Assembly (NCBI GenBank): GCA_913063155.1
Contig: CAJXYU010000006.1
Coordinates: forward strand, 62,001 to 126,000
DNA: 64,000 bases
DNA from: an uncultured Desulfovibrio sp.
GTDB lineage: Bacteria; Desulfobacterota; Desulfovibrionia; Desulfovibrionales; Desulfovibrionaceae
Direction of reading: 5' to 3'
How positions within the stretch are numbered: position 1 is the first letter of the stretch; the number at the start of each line of letters is the position of its first letter. Positions 20,520-29,083 of this stretch are shown here, one piece after another. A program made the position numbers and the translations under genes. The notes under the pieces were generated by a model that saw nothing but the letters and a program-made list of their open reading frames with translations, was not told the origin of the DNA and did no database searches.

Positions 20520-22112
20520 TTAACGCTTCAGTGCGATCACTTCGCCCATCAACTGGTCGGAAGTGGTGATCACCTTGCTGTTGGCCTGAAAACCGCGCTG
20601 GGTGGTGATGAGCCGGACCATTTCCTTGGCCTGCTCCACGTTTGATTGCTCAAGGGCGTTGGAGACGACCTTGCCCAGGCCGCCGGTATTGGCGACTCCG
20701 GTCAGGGCCGGCCCCGACTCTCGCGTCTCTGCGAACAAGTTGCTTCCCATGCGCCGCAATCCACTGCGGTTGGCGAATTTGCTCAATGTGAGAACAAACA
20801 GGTCCAGAATCTGGCCGTTGGAATACCTCCCGGTGACGACCCCGTCCGAGTTGATGCTTACATCCTGCAGATACCCGGACGTATATCCGTCTTGTATCTG
20901 GGAATGCGTCGAGGAGGAGGAATCATGTGAAGTAACCGCCGAAGACGACAGTTCCGGATCCTTGAAATTGAACAATCCGGCCATGGAGTTGCCGACACCC
21001 GCGGCGCTGGCAGGCGCGCCCGAACTCCAGCCGCCCCCCGTCGTGTTCTTGTTGCGTATGCCCAGGTCGAGCTCGATTGGCTTGGCCTTGCTGCCGGCAG
21101 GCAAGCTGGCGTTGCTGGCGCCCAGGAAGTTGGCCGTGAACTGCGGATACCCGTTTGCGGAAAACGAAGCCGGAGTCCAGTTGTTCAAGCCACGCAGATT
21201 TCCCGAAGCGTTGCTGCGCAGGGTGAAGGCGGTCATGCCCTCGAGCTTGCCGCCCACACCGAAGGTCAGGGTGCCGGTCATGAGCATCCCCGCGGCCGAC
21301 GTCTTGTTCAGTTTGATGCCGCCTATGGTCCGGCCATCCTCGGACGGGGGAATGGTGACCGTGAATTCCCAGTTGGTCTTGCCGCCCGCGCCGCTTGCCA
21401 CGGGAGCGCCCACCCGGTCGAAGTGCACAGTCAGGTCGTGAGCGCCGCCGTTCTCGTCATAGACCTTTATGGTGGACTGGAAGGAGTATTTGGAGCTGGC
21501 CAAAGGCGGTACTTTCTGACCGTTCCACTGGGAGAACATGGCGAAAAACGGATTTGCGGAGTCCGTGGACTTGTCGTCGGCCTTGGAATACAGGTTCACG
21601 TTCATGCTGACCTTGCTGGTGGCCTGGGGCGGAGACTGAAAACGGTCCAGCTTGATGTCGCCCGGAGTGCCCACGATATCGGCTTTGCCGCCGGTGGACC
21701 CTTCGGCTGCCCGCCAGCCCTGGACGATCTTGCCGCTGGGGTCTACCAGCTCTCCCGCGGTATTGAAGACGAAGTTGCCCGCCCGCGTGTAATAGTACTG
21801 TTCCGCATTGTTCGGGTCGCGAACCCGGAAATAGCCGCGCCCGCCGATGGCCACATCCGTTGCGCTGTTGGTGGTCTCGTACGGCCCCTGGGTGAAGTTG
21901 GTCATGATCGTGGCCACGGATGACCCGTGCCCGACCTGCCCGATGCCGTTTGACGTGGGGATCTGGCTGTAGAAGATATCCTGGAAGTCGGCCCGCTGGC
22001 TCTTGAATCCGTAGGTGCTGGTGTTCGCAAGGTTGTTACCGATGACGGACATGGACATCATGTGGGTATTGAGGCCCGTGATGCCGCTGTACAGAGAACT
22101 CTTGAGACTCAT
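20520..22112 (-). CDS. flgE: Flagellar hook protein FlgE
   Basis: The 530-residue protein has the axial N-terminal helix (SLYSGITGLNTHMMSMSVIGNNLANTSTYGFKSQRADFQD) and the C-terminal flagellar domain (TTQRGFQANSKVITTSDQLMGEVIALKR). It polymerises into the hook. The large middle region fits the longer hook proteins of Desulfovibrio-like bacteria. It lies between flgD (30 bases upstream) and flgK. Confidence 0.95.
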   Translation of the reverse strand: MSLKSSLYSGITGLNTHMMSMSVIGNNLANTSTYGFKSQRADFQDIFYSQIPTSNGIGQVGHGSSVATIMTNFTQGPYETTNSATDVAIGGRGYFRVRDPNNAEQYYYTRAGNFVFNTAGELVDPSGKIVQGWRAAEGSTGGKADIVGTPGDIKLDRFQSPPQATSKVSMNVNLYSKADDKSTDSANPFFAMFSQWNGQKVPPLASSKYSFQSTIKVYDENGGAHDLTVHFDRVGAPVASGAGGKTNWEFTVTIPPSEDGRTIGGIKLNKTSAAGMLMTGTLTFGVGGKLEGMTAFTLRSNASGNLRGLNNWTPASFSANGYPQFTANFLGASNASLPAGSKAKPIELDLGIRNKNTTGGGWSSGAPASAAGVGNSMAGLFNFKDPELSSSAVTSHDSSSSTHSQIQDGYTSGYLQDVSINSDGVVTGRYSNGQILDLFVLTLSKFANRSGLRRMGSNLFAETRESGPALTGVANTGGLGKVVSNALEQSNVEQAKEMVRLITTQRGFQANSKVITTSDQLMGEVIALKR

Positions 22113-22142
22113 GACATTTCTCCTTTTCTGGCCGAAACCGGT

Positions 22143-22832
22143 TTATTTTTGGGAACTGGCGAAAATTTTCCAGACACTGGAGAACTGCACCTTGCGGCCG
22201 TCCTGGAGTTCCAAAACCTGGCTTCCGTTTTCCATGACCACGGACTTGACGGTTCCTTCCACCTGGGATTTGACCAGGTACTTCTTGCCGTCGGCGTTCT
22301 CGGCAACCACCGAGATCTTGTAGATGCCGTCCTTGAGCTTCTTGCCGTTGGTATCCTTTCCGTCCCAGGTGAACTCCTGCTTGCCGGTCTTGCTCGCGTC
22401 GAGCTTCACGGTTCGGACGATGTTGCCGTCCTCGTCGTGGATGTTGACCGTGACTTTGGCCATTTTCTTGGGGATCTCCAGGCTGACCTTGGAAACCTTG
22501 TCGCCCTTCTTGCTGATCTGATTGCCGTCGGCCAACACGGACTTGCCGATGAGCGCGGCGGCATCCGTCGTCATCTTCTGCTGCAGCTGCTTGGAAATGG
22601 CCGCAATGGCGGTATTCAGGTTGGTGAGCTGCTCCAGGGAGGAGAACTGCGCCAACTGAGCCGCGGAATCCTGGTTGCTCATGGGATTGAGCGGATCCTG
22701 GTTCTTCAGTTGGGCAACGAACAGCTGCATGAAGGCGTTCTTGTCCATTTTGCCTTTCCCGGTACCGAGAACACCGGTGTTCGCTTTGGGGGAACCAAGG
22801 GCCGAGTTGACTTGCGCGTAAGTGATAGCCAT
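22143..22832 (-). CDS. flgD: Flagellar hook assembly (cap) protein FlgD
   Basis: The 229-residue protein has the FlgD N-terminal motif (MDKNAFMQLFVAQLKNQDPLNPM) and the C-terminal FlgD Ig-like domain with TWDGKDTNGKKLKDGIYKISV. It caps the growing hook while FlgE adds on. It is the first gene of the hook operon in this window. I found no convincing sigma-54 or sigma-28 promoter in the 287 bases before it. Confidence 0.94.
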   Translation of the reverse strand: MAITYAQVNSALGSPKANTGVLGTGKGKMDKNAFMQLFVAQLKNQDPLNPMSNQDSAAQLAQFSSLEQLTNLNTAIAAISKQLQQKMTTDAAALIGKSVLADGNQISKKGDKVSKVSLEIPKKMAKVTVNIHDEDGNIVRTVKLDASKTGKQEFTWDGKDTNGKKLKDGIYKISVVAENADGKKYLVKSQVEGTVKSVVMENGSQVLELQDGRKVQFSSVWKIFASSQK

Positions 22833-23018
22833 GAAGACCTCGCTTGTAACAGTTTCAGTTCATGAGTCATTCGCTCGGGGCCTGGAAGGCCGCCTTTCGC
22901 ATCATGAGAACCGTCACGCATGAGGCCGCAGTGGACCGTTGACGAAAAGCACAGCTTCTCGTTTTCTAAAGCTCTTCGGCCGGAAGTAGGAGCAGCCTCA
23001 AGCTTTGTGTTTTCTTTC

Positions 23019-23061
23019 CGAGGACCGGCCGTTTTTTTGGGAGAAGGCAGGCCGGCCCTCG
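23019..23061. repeat. Imperfect 12-bp inverted repeat between flgD and the anti-sigma gene
   Basis: CGAGGACCGGCC and GGCCGGCCCTCG pair with one mismatch around a T-rich loop. There is no T-run after the stem on the minus strand, so a terminator for the anti-sigma gene is possible but unproven. The rest of 22833-23119 shows nothing else that I can name. Confidence 0.4.
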
Positions 23062-23119
23062 TGGGGAGTCCGACGTATCGGACAGGGTTGGGAGTCAGGC
23101 GCTTGGGGGAAGGACAGAT

Positions 23120-23443
23120 TTAAATCTTGATCTTCCGCCCAGGGGTAGGAGCGCCATCATGGGTTTGCAGGTTGTTCTTGACGGAGTCGGCCAAAGCCTC
23201 AGGCGTTTCCTTCGCACCCTGGTCCATGAGCATCCGTATTTCGTAAAAATCGTTTCTGCAGACCGGGCAATCCGCCAGATGGTTCTCCACACTATCGCGT
23301 TCAGTGGGGGCCAACTTGTTGTCGAGGTACCCGGCAAAGGTATTCGTGTCCGGGCAGTTCCCGGCTTCCTTTTTTTTCTCCGCCGCACCGTTGCCGGAAA
23401 TCCTGTCGCTACAACCGATGCTGTTGAATTTGGCTCCGTCCAT
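23120..23443 (-). CDS. Zinc-finger anti-sigma factor
   Basis: The 107-residue protein has the ZAS motif of anti-sigma factors, HLADCPVC (H-x3-C-x2-C), with an N-terminal TFAGYLDNKLAPTERDSVENH segment. No membrane span is present, so it would be a soluble, possibly redox- or metal-responsive anti-sigma. AGGAG lies six bases before the ATG at 23443. It starts 11 bases after the ECF sigma gene stops, the usual sigma/anti-sigma arrangement. Confidence 0.82.
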   Translation of the reverse strand: MDGAKFNSIGCSDRISGNGAAEKKKEAGNCPDTNTFAGYLDNKLAPTERDSVENHLADCPVCRNDFYEIRMLMDQGAKETPEALADSVKNNLQTHDGAPTPGRKIKI

Positions 23444-23453
23444 GGAACTCTCC

Positions 23454-24050
23454 TTATGATTGAGTGGTGTCTGCCGGACAGGAGCTTTTTTCTTGTCCGG
23501 CTCCCAGTCCGTAATGTTCACGCAATTTTTTTATTGCTCTATGATGGAGGCTTCGTATGGTTTGTCTCTTGACACTCAAAAAACGTGCTGTTTCTTCCAC
23601 ATCAAGCCCATCATCATAAATCATTCGTAAAACCAAGTGCTGACGCGGTGAGATAACATCTTCAGGCACACTTATCTTCTCTCTACCTGTGACACCACCC
23701 ATATGCAAACTATCTACTATATCACTTATTGGCGTATTTTTTTCTTTAATTTTTCGTATATAATCTATCGCCAAATTTCTTGACACAACAGTAATCCATG
23801 TACTGAATTTTGATTTATTTTGATCATAACTTTTTAACACACTACAGTTGTTAATAAATAATTTTAAAAAAGTATTTTGACAAATATCATTAACATCATG
23901 CTCATCAGTATGATCTAAATATTTATTTAATACTAAGACTATAGCCTTATACACAACTCCAATATACATATCTACAAGAATAGCCCATGCTACATCATTT
24001 CCGTCAATACAATCTTTAACTATCTCTTCTGTGACATTATTTTTGGTCAT
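23454..24050 (-). CDS. ECF-type RNA polymerase sigma factor, AT-rich gene
   Basis: The 198-residue protein has sigma region 2 (DICQNTFLKLFINN, FSTWITVVSRNLAIDYIRK) and region 4 (VISPRQHLVLRMIYDDGLDVEETARFLSVKRQTIRSLHHRAIKKLRE). It should direct transcription at its own set of promoters and be held by the neighbouring anti-sigma factor. The gene is strikingly AT-rich, with many AAA, ATT and AAT codons, unlike its neighbours; recent acquisition or a different expression level could explain this. I prefer the second of two adjacent ATGs (24050), four bases after AGAGGG. Confidence 0.88.
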   Translation of the reverse strand: MTKNNVTEEIVKDCIDGNDVAWAILVDMYIGVVYKAIVLVLNKYLDHTDEHDVNDICQNTFLKLFINNCSVLKSYDQNKSKFSTWITVVSRNLAIDYIRKIKEKNTPISDIVDSLHMGGVTGREKISVPEDVISPRQHLVLRMIYDDGLDVEETARFLSVKRQTIRSLHHRAIKKLREHYGLGAGQEKSSCPADTTQS

Positions 24051-24260
24051 CATTCCCTCTTTAAAGGTCGCTTGCATTACCATCAGCTCTCTACTGAATT
24101 CCTACTTCATGTCCACTGCGGCCTAGAGCATGATTCTCACATAATTATACGGAAGAGATTTGAAAAATATCGCACTCGACAAAAAAAAATGTAACTTTTT
24201 TCTCTCACTCCATCGACTTTATTGTCTTTTCAAACCTGTAAAAAAGTGTAAACAGCCCCC

Positions 24261-24314
24261 GTTCCCAAAACAATCAAGCTGCATATGGGAACAAGTTGCC
24301 GTATCATACGGCAA
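24261..24314. promoter_or_regulatory. Palindromic operator-like sites upstream of the AIM24 gene
   Basis: TTGCCGTAT-C-ATACGGCAA (24296-24314) is a perfect 9-bp palindrome, 33 bases before the AIM24 start. Upstream, GTTCCC (24261) and GGGAAC (24287) form a second inverted pair. These may bind a dimeric regulator. The divergent ECF sigma gene starts at 24050, so both could be affected. The rest of 24051-24260 is AT-rich and shows nothing else clear. Confidence 0.6.
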
Positions 24315-24346
24315 TCGACAGCGACCAAACTTAGAGGAGTCATCCA

Positions 24347-25078
24347 ATGACCAAATGCCACGAAGTTGACTACAAAATTCACGGGGACGACCTGCAACTC
24401 GTGGAGATCGTTCTGGACCCGGAGGAAACCGTCATCGCCGAAGCCGGAGCCATGATCTACATGGAGGATGGGATCGCCTTCGAAACGAGATTCGGGGACG
24501 GTAGTTCCGACCAGGGCCTGATGGGCAAATTCTTCAGCGCAGGCAAAAGGATGCTCACCGGAGAATCCTTGTTCATCACTCACTTCACCAACGAAAGCGA
24601 CGCGATCCGTAAAGTGGCCTTTGCAGCCCCGGTTCCGGGAAAAATAGTGCCGCTGGACATGTCCACCCTGCCCGGCAACGTCATACAATGCCAAAAAGAC
24701 GCCTTCCTGTGCGCTGCCAAGGGAACACGTCTGGAAGTGGCTCTGACCAAAAAGCTCGGCGCCGGATTCTTCGGGGGTGAGGGCTTCATCCTGCAGGAAT
24801 TGCACGGCGACGGCATGGCCTTCTTCTCTGCCGGAGGAACTGTCGTGGCCAAACAACTGAACAACGAAAGCTTACGGGTGGACACGGGATGCCTGGTGGC
24901 CTTCACGGAAGGCATAGATTATTCCGTCCAGGCCGCAGGAGGACTCAAATCCATGATGTTCGGCGGCGAAGGAATTTTTCTGGCCACTTTGCGGGGAACC
25001 GGCACTGTCTGGCTTCAGTCCATGCCCTTTGCAAAGCTGGCCGAGCAGGTCATTTCCCACCTACCCGAGCCGAAGTAA
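24347..25078 (+). CDS. AIM24-family (TIGR00266) protein
   Basis: The 243-residue protein has the family features [12 protein letters not shown] near the start, then [13 protein letters not shown] and the C-terminal [25 protein letters not shown]. The fold is a double-psi or TRAP-like beta structure; bacterial function is unknown. AGAGGAG precedes the ATG. A PaaI-type thioesterase follows after 22 bases and may share the transcript. Confidence 0.85.
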   Translation: MTKCHEVDYKIHGDDLQLVEIVLDPEETVIAEAGAMIYMEDGIAFETRFGDGSSDQGLMGKFFSAGKRMLTGESLFITHFTNESDAIRKVAFAAPVPGKIVPLDMSTLPGNVIQCQKDAFLCAAKGTRLEVALTKKLGAGFFGGEGFILQELHGDGMAFFSAGGTVVAKQLNNESLRVDTGCLVAFTEGIDYSVQAAGGLKSMMFGGEGIFLATLRGTGTVWLQSMPFAKLAEQVISHLPEPK

Positions 25079-25100
25079 GAAAACAGTAAGAGCGGAACCA

Positions 25101-25490
25101 ATGAAAATCAAAACCCATGAAAACATTGACCGGTCCCTGTGCGGCGAACCGGTCGCAGTTGAAGAAGGAACCAGCCGGGTACGCCTGGAATGCATCCAGT
25201 GCATGGAGGCGGACGCGAGCGGACTGATCCACGGAGGTTTCATCTTCGGATTGGCCGATTACGCCGCCATGCTGGCCGTCAACCATCCCAACGTGGTGCT
25301 CGGCGCGGCGGAAACCCGTTTTCTCAAGCCCTCCCGCGTCGGGGATGTGCTGGTAGCCGAAGCCCGGGATCAGACCCCGCAGGAACGCAAACATCTCGTT
25401 CAGGTGGAAGTGTCGTGCGGTGCGGACGTCGTCTTCACCGGGACATTCACCTGCTTCGTCACCAAGGAGCATGTACTCGCGGGCGGCTAG
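25101..25490 (+). CDS. PaaI-family hot-dog thioesterase
   Basis: The 129-residue protein has a single hot-dog domain with LIHGGFIFGLADYAAMLAVN, typical of PaaI/YbaW-type acyl-CoA thioesterases, including the HGG at the active site. It probably hydrolyses small or aromatic acyl-CoA esters in the cytoplasm. I chose the ATG at 25101; the longer reading frame starts inside the AIM24 gene. The ribosome-binding site (AGAGCGGA) is weak. Confidence 0.82.
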   Translation: MKIKTHENIDRSLCGEPVAVEEGTSRVRLECIQCMEADASGLIHGGFIFGLADYAAMLAVNHPNVVLGAAETRFLKPSRVGDVLVAEARDQTPQERKHLVQVEVSCGADVVFTGTFTCFVTKEHVLAGG

Positions 25491-25600
25491 CCGCCCCTTG
25501 GATGCGCGGGGTTCTTCCAGGCGATGCAGCCCCGCGCAACGCGGTCGGCCGGCCCGCCCCCCTGCCATCGCCCCCTTCGCACGCCGGATCGGGAATTCAC

Positions 25601-25625
25601 TTTGGTAACGCTTTTTGTTACCAAA
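25601..25625. promoter_or_regulatory. Perfect inverted repeat just before the sigma-54 activator gene
   Basis: TTTGGTAAC and GTTACCAAA form a perfect 9-bp inverted repeat with a seven-base loop ending five bases before the ATG at 25630. It may be a repressor site or an mRNA hairpin that hides the start region; there is no clear Shine-Dalgarno sequence. Confidence 0.6.
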
Positions 25626-25629
25626 TGTC

Positions 25630-27381
25630 ATGAAGTCCTATTCCGACCTGGCATCCATCCTCGATGCGGTAAGCCACGCTGTTGTGGCCCTCGACCAGAA
25701 CTGCCGCGTTCTCTACCTCAACAAAAGCGCGACCCAATTCCTGCAGGACAGGGGACGCGCCGTTGCGGAATATATCGGCGAATCAAGCGACAAGCTCCTT
25801 CCCCTGGCCACGCCCAAAGCCCGCGAAGCCATGAAAGGCGACGAATTCCAGAACGGACAGGGGCGCATAGTCGCCAAGGGCAGGGAACTTTTCTACGAGA
25901 TCACCCCGCTCATGATCGACGGCAGGCTGGCAGGTTCCGTTGTCAGCCTGCAGCGCCCCGAACGCTATGAGGAACTCGCCTGCAACTTGGTCACCTACCA
26001 AAAACTCGCCTGGCAGCTGCAGACCATTTTCCAATCTTCCAGCGATGGAATCTGGGTCACCGACGGCGAAGGGACGATCCTCGACATCAACAAGGCGTCC
26101 GAGCGGCTCAATGCAGTCAAAAAGGAATCACTGATCGGCAAGAACATCGGAATGATGCTGGACGAGGGAATCGTGGACGACGCCGTCACCACTCACGTCC
26201 TCGGAACCGGAAAGCAACATACCATCATCCAGCATATCCGCAGTACGGGGAAGCAGCTGCTCGTCACCGGCACCCCGGCTTTCGACGATGAGGGGAACCT
26301 GTTCCTGGTGGTTGTCAATGAACGGGACATCACCGAACTGAACCAACTCAGAGAAAACCTCGAAGAAGCCCAACGGGTGAAGGCCAAGGTCCAGGAGGAA
26401 CTGGACGACCTGACGATGCTCGAATTCGAACGGGGCGGCGTAGTAGCTGAATCGAAATCCATGCGCCAGGTGCTCACCACCTGCCTCAGGCTTGCCAAGC
26501 TTGAGTCTTCGACCGTCCTGCTTCTTGGCGAGTCCGGCACCGGCAAGGGACTCCTCGCCAAATTCATCCACAAAGGCGGCCCACTCAAACAGAAGCCCTT
26601 CATCTCGGCAAACTGCGCGGCCCTGCCTGATACGCTCTTTGAGGCGGAACTCTTCGGCTACGAAAAAGGGGCATTCACAGGTGCGGTGGAAACAGGACGG
26701 ATAGGCCTGATCGAACTGGCGGGCGAGGGCACCCTCTTCCTGGACGAGGTCGGCGAACTCCCCCTGGCCAGCCAGGCCAAGCTCCTCAAATGCATTGACG
26801 AACGGGAGTATTATCCTCTCGGCGCAAGCAAGCCAAAAAAACTGCAATGCAACATCATTGCCGCCACCAACCGCGACCTGGACGCCATGGTCCTCGCAAA
26901 GCGGTTCAGAAAAGACCTGCTCTACCGCCTGAACACCTTTTCGGTTTCCATTCCTCCTCTGCGCGAGCGGCCGGAGGACCTGTTCGAGCTCGTCACCATC
27001 ACACTCAGGCAATGCAACGAGAAATACCACACGGAAAAACGCATCACTTCGAAACTCCTGGACAGGCTCCAACAATACACGTTCCCCGGCAATGTCCGGG
27101 AACTGAAAGGATTGATCCGCAAGGCCGTGGTTATGGCGGACGAACCAGTCCTGGACCATTTCCTGGAAGAGCTGCTCGACATGGACACCACCCTGCCCCA
27201 TTCCGACACGGGCATGACGCTCACCGAGGCCGTTGATGCCCTGGAAAGGAAGATGCTTGCGAAATTGCGGCCCTTCTGCTCCGGCACGCGGGAAATGGCG
27301 GCGCGCCTTGGCGTGAGCCAGCCAACCATCGTCCGCAAGCTGAAAAAACACGGCATAAAACCGCCCAAAAGAATTACATAG
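25630..27381 (+). CDS. PAS-domain sigma-54-dependent activator (TyrR/RocR type)
   Basis: The 583-residue protein has two N-terminal PAS domains (about 1-110 and 125-240), a short coiled coil, then the AAA+ domain with Walker A GESGTGKG, the sigma-54-contacting GAFTGA loop and FLDEVGELPL. A Fis-like helix-turn-helix ends the protein (MAARLGVSQPTIVRKLKKHG). It should sense a small molecule through PAS and open sigma-54 promoters. The downstream region has three copies of GATTCA-N4-TGAATC and a -24/-12 promoter, so this protein probably controls the aminotransferase-transporter operon. The ATG at 25630 is preferred to the TTG at 25615, although neither has a clear ribosome-binding site. Confidence 0.92.
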   Translation: MKSYSDLASILDAVSHAVVALDQNCRVLYLNKSATQFLQDRGRAVAEYIGESSDKLLPLATPKAREAMKGDEFQNGQGRIVAKGRELFYEITPLMIDGRLAGSVVSLQRPERYEELACNLVTYQKLAWQLQTIFQSSSDGIWVTDGEGTILDINKASERLNAVKKESLIGKNIGMMLDEGIVDDAVTTHVLGTGKQHTIIQHIRSTGKQLLVTGTPAFDDEGNLFLVVVNERDITELNQLRENLEEAQRVKAKVQEELDDLTMLEFERGGVVAESKSMRQVLTTCLRLAKLESSTVLLLGESGTGKGLLAKFIHKGGPLKQKPFISANCAALPDTLFEAELFGYEKGAFTGAVETGRIGLIELAGEGTLFLDEVGELPLASQAKLLKCIDEREYYPLGASKPKKLQCNIIAATNRDLDAMVLAKRFRKDLLYRLNTFSVSIPPLRERPEDLFELVTITLRQCNEKYHTEKRITSKLLDRLQQYTFPGNVRELKGLIRKAVVMADEPVLDHFLEELLDMDTTLPHSDTGMTLTEAVDALERKMLAKLRPFCSGTREMAARLGVSQPTIVRKLKKHGIKPPKRIT

Positions 27382-27389
27382 ACGCTTAC

Positions 27390-27612
27390 GATTCATTATT
27401 GAATCAATATTTCTTTACGATTACAAAAAAGTATAAAATGAAAAATTTAATTTTATTACTTTTAAATACAAATAGTTACACATATACATCACCTCTTTCA
27501 ATTCCCGTTTTCATTCATCCTATTCCCAAAAATCCTTTTTTTCTCAGCAACCGATTCAAAATAGAATCTAGAAACTCACAAAAACAGGCAAAAACCGATT
27601 CACACATGAATC
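27390..27612. promoter_or_regulatory. Three upstream activator sites, GATTCA-N4-TGAATC
   Basis: Three 16-bp palindromes occur at 27390-27405 (GATTCATTATTGAATC), 27553-27568 (GATTCAAAATAGAATC, one weaker pair) and 27597-27612 (GATTCACACATGAATC). A half-site, TGAATC, is at 27654. They lie about 90, 140 and 305 bases before the predicted transcription start, where enhancer sites for sigma-54 activators sit. The 370-base gap 27382-27751 is otherwise AT-rich and has no gene I can support. Confidence 0.8.
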
Positions 27613-27676
27613 AGACCCGCCGAACGAACACTCCGTAAAACACATAACCCACTTGAATCTATAATCAAACACACAA

Positions 27677-27692
27677 TGGCACGTTCATTGGA
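27677..27692 (+). promoter_or_regulatory. Sigma-54 (-24/-12) promoter of the omega-amino-acid operon
   Basis: TGGCACG-TTCA-TTGGA matches the consensus TGGCACG-N4-TTGCA except for one base in the -12 element. Transcription would begin near 27704, about 48 bases before the aminotransferase ATG. Confidence 0.8.
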
Positions 27693-27751
27693 ATAAGGAG
27701 AACTGCAGTCGAACAATTCTATCTCAAACCTATATTCGGAAAGGAACCAGC

Positions 27752-29056
27752 ATGACTCAATCCACCCAAGACTTTTTGACGAGACGGGCAAATGCGGTCC
27801 CCACAGGGGTTTTCAACGCAACGTCGATCGTGGCCGAAAAGGCTGAAGGGGCAATCATCACCGACATCGAAGGGCGCGAGTACATCGATTTCGCAGGTGG
27901 CATCGGCGTCGTCAACATCGGACATAACAACCCGAGAGTCGTCGCCGCAATCAAGGAACAGGCCGACAAGCTGCTCCATTCCTGCTTCCATATCGCCATG
28001 TACGAACAGTACGTCGCCCTGGCGGAAAAACTGAGCCGGATCGCCCCCGGCGACTTTCCGAAAAAGGCGGCCCTGTTCAACAGCGGCGCCGAAGCCGTGG
28101 AGAACGCGGTGAAGATCGCCCGCCACGCCACGGGCAAACAGGGAGTCGTCACCTTCGAGAACGCCTTCCACGGCCGCACCCTCCTGACAATGTCCCTGAC
28201 CAGCAAGGTCAAACCATACAAATTCGGCTTCGGCCCCTACGCCCCGGAAATCTACCGTATCCCCCACGCCTACTGTTACCGATGCCCCCTCGGGCGGGAA
28301 TACCCCTCCTGCGACGTGGGGTGTGCCGACCTTCTGAACAAGATGTTCATCAACATTGCCACGTCCGAGCACATCGCCTGCCTGATCGTCGAGCCCATCG
28401 CCGGCGAGGGCGGATTCATCACCCCTCCCAAGGAATATTATGCCAAGCTCAAGGCCACCTGCGAAGAACACGGCATCGTGTTCATCGCCGACGAGGTCCA
28501 GACAGGCTTCGGCCGCACCGGGCGCATGCTCGCCATGGAACACTGGGGCGTGGTGCCCGACCTCACGGTCATGGCCAAGTCCATGGGCGGCGGTATGCCC
28601 ATCTCCGCCGTGGCCGGAAAGGCGGAACTCATGGACTCCCCGCAGGTGGGGGGCCTCGGCGGTACATACGGCGGGAACCCGGTCTGCAGCGCCGCTTCCC
28701 TCGCCGCCATCCAAACCATTGAGGAGGAAAACCTCCTTGAAACAGGCCGAAAGCTCGGCGAAACCCTGCGCGCCCGGTTCGAGGACATGCGGGAGCGTTA
28801 CCCCATCATCGGCGATGTCCGCGGCAAAGGCCCCATGCTCGCCCTGGAGCTGGTCAAATCCCGCGAAACCAAGGAACCCGCACCGGAAAAAACCAAGGCC
28901 CTGGTCGCCTTCTGCCTGGAGAAAGGTCTGATCCTTCTTTCCTGCGGCAACTACGGCAATGTTATCCGTACTCTGATGCCGCTGGTCATCACAGAGGAGC
29001 AGCTGGAAAAAGCCTTGTCCATCATGGAAGAAGGATTCGCGGCCATATCCGAATAA
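27752..29056 (+). CDS. Class III (omega) aminotransferase, GABA-aminotransferase-like
   Basis: The 434-residue PLP enzyme has FNSGAEAVENAVKIARHATGK, FENAFHGRTLL, IADEVQTGFGRTGR and TVMAKSMGGGMPISA with the PLP Lys. It is strongly GabT-like, so it would move the terminal amino group of an omega-amino acid such as 4-aminobutyrate, 5-aminovalerate or beta-alanine onto a keto acid. The resulting semialdehyde suits the aldehyde dehydrogenase at the end of the operon. It is the first gene after the sigma-54 promoter. Confidence 0.9.
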   Translation: MTQSTQDFLTRRANAVPTGVFNATSIVAEKAEGAIITDIEGREYIDFAGGIGVVNIGHNNPRVVAAIKEQADKLLHSCFHIAMYEQYVALAEKLSRIAPGDFPKKAALFNSGAEAVENAVKIARHATGKQGVVTFENAFHGRTLLTMSLTSKVKPYKFGFGPYAPEIYRIPHAYCYRCPLGREYPSCDVGCADLLNKMFINIATSEHIACLIVEPIAGEGGFITPPKEYYAKLKATCEEHGIVFIADEVQTGFGRTGRMLAMEHWGVVPDLTVMAKSMGGGMPISAVAGKAELMDSPQVGGLGGTYGGNPVCSAASLAAIQTIEEENLLETGRKLGETLRARFEDMRERYPIIGDVRGKGPMLALELVKSRETKEPAPEKTKALVAFCLEKGLILLSCGNYGNVIRTLMPLVITEEQLEKALSIMEEGFAAISE

Positions 29057-29083
29057 CCGCCTGTTTAGCGAAGGAGAGAGAAG

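Noticed and set aside
22833-23119. Sigma-54 or sigma-28 flagellar promoter before flgD
   Set aside because: I searched for GG-N10-GC and TAAA-N15-GCCGATAA patterns on the minus strand and found none that fit.
27382-27751. 79-residue ORF at 27399-27638
   Set aside because: AT-rich, no ribosome-binding site, and it overlaps the palindromic activator sites.
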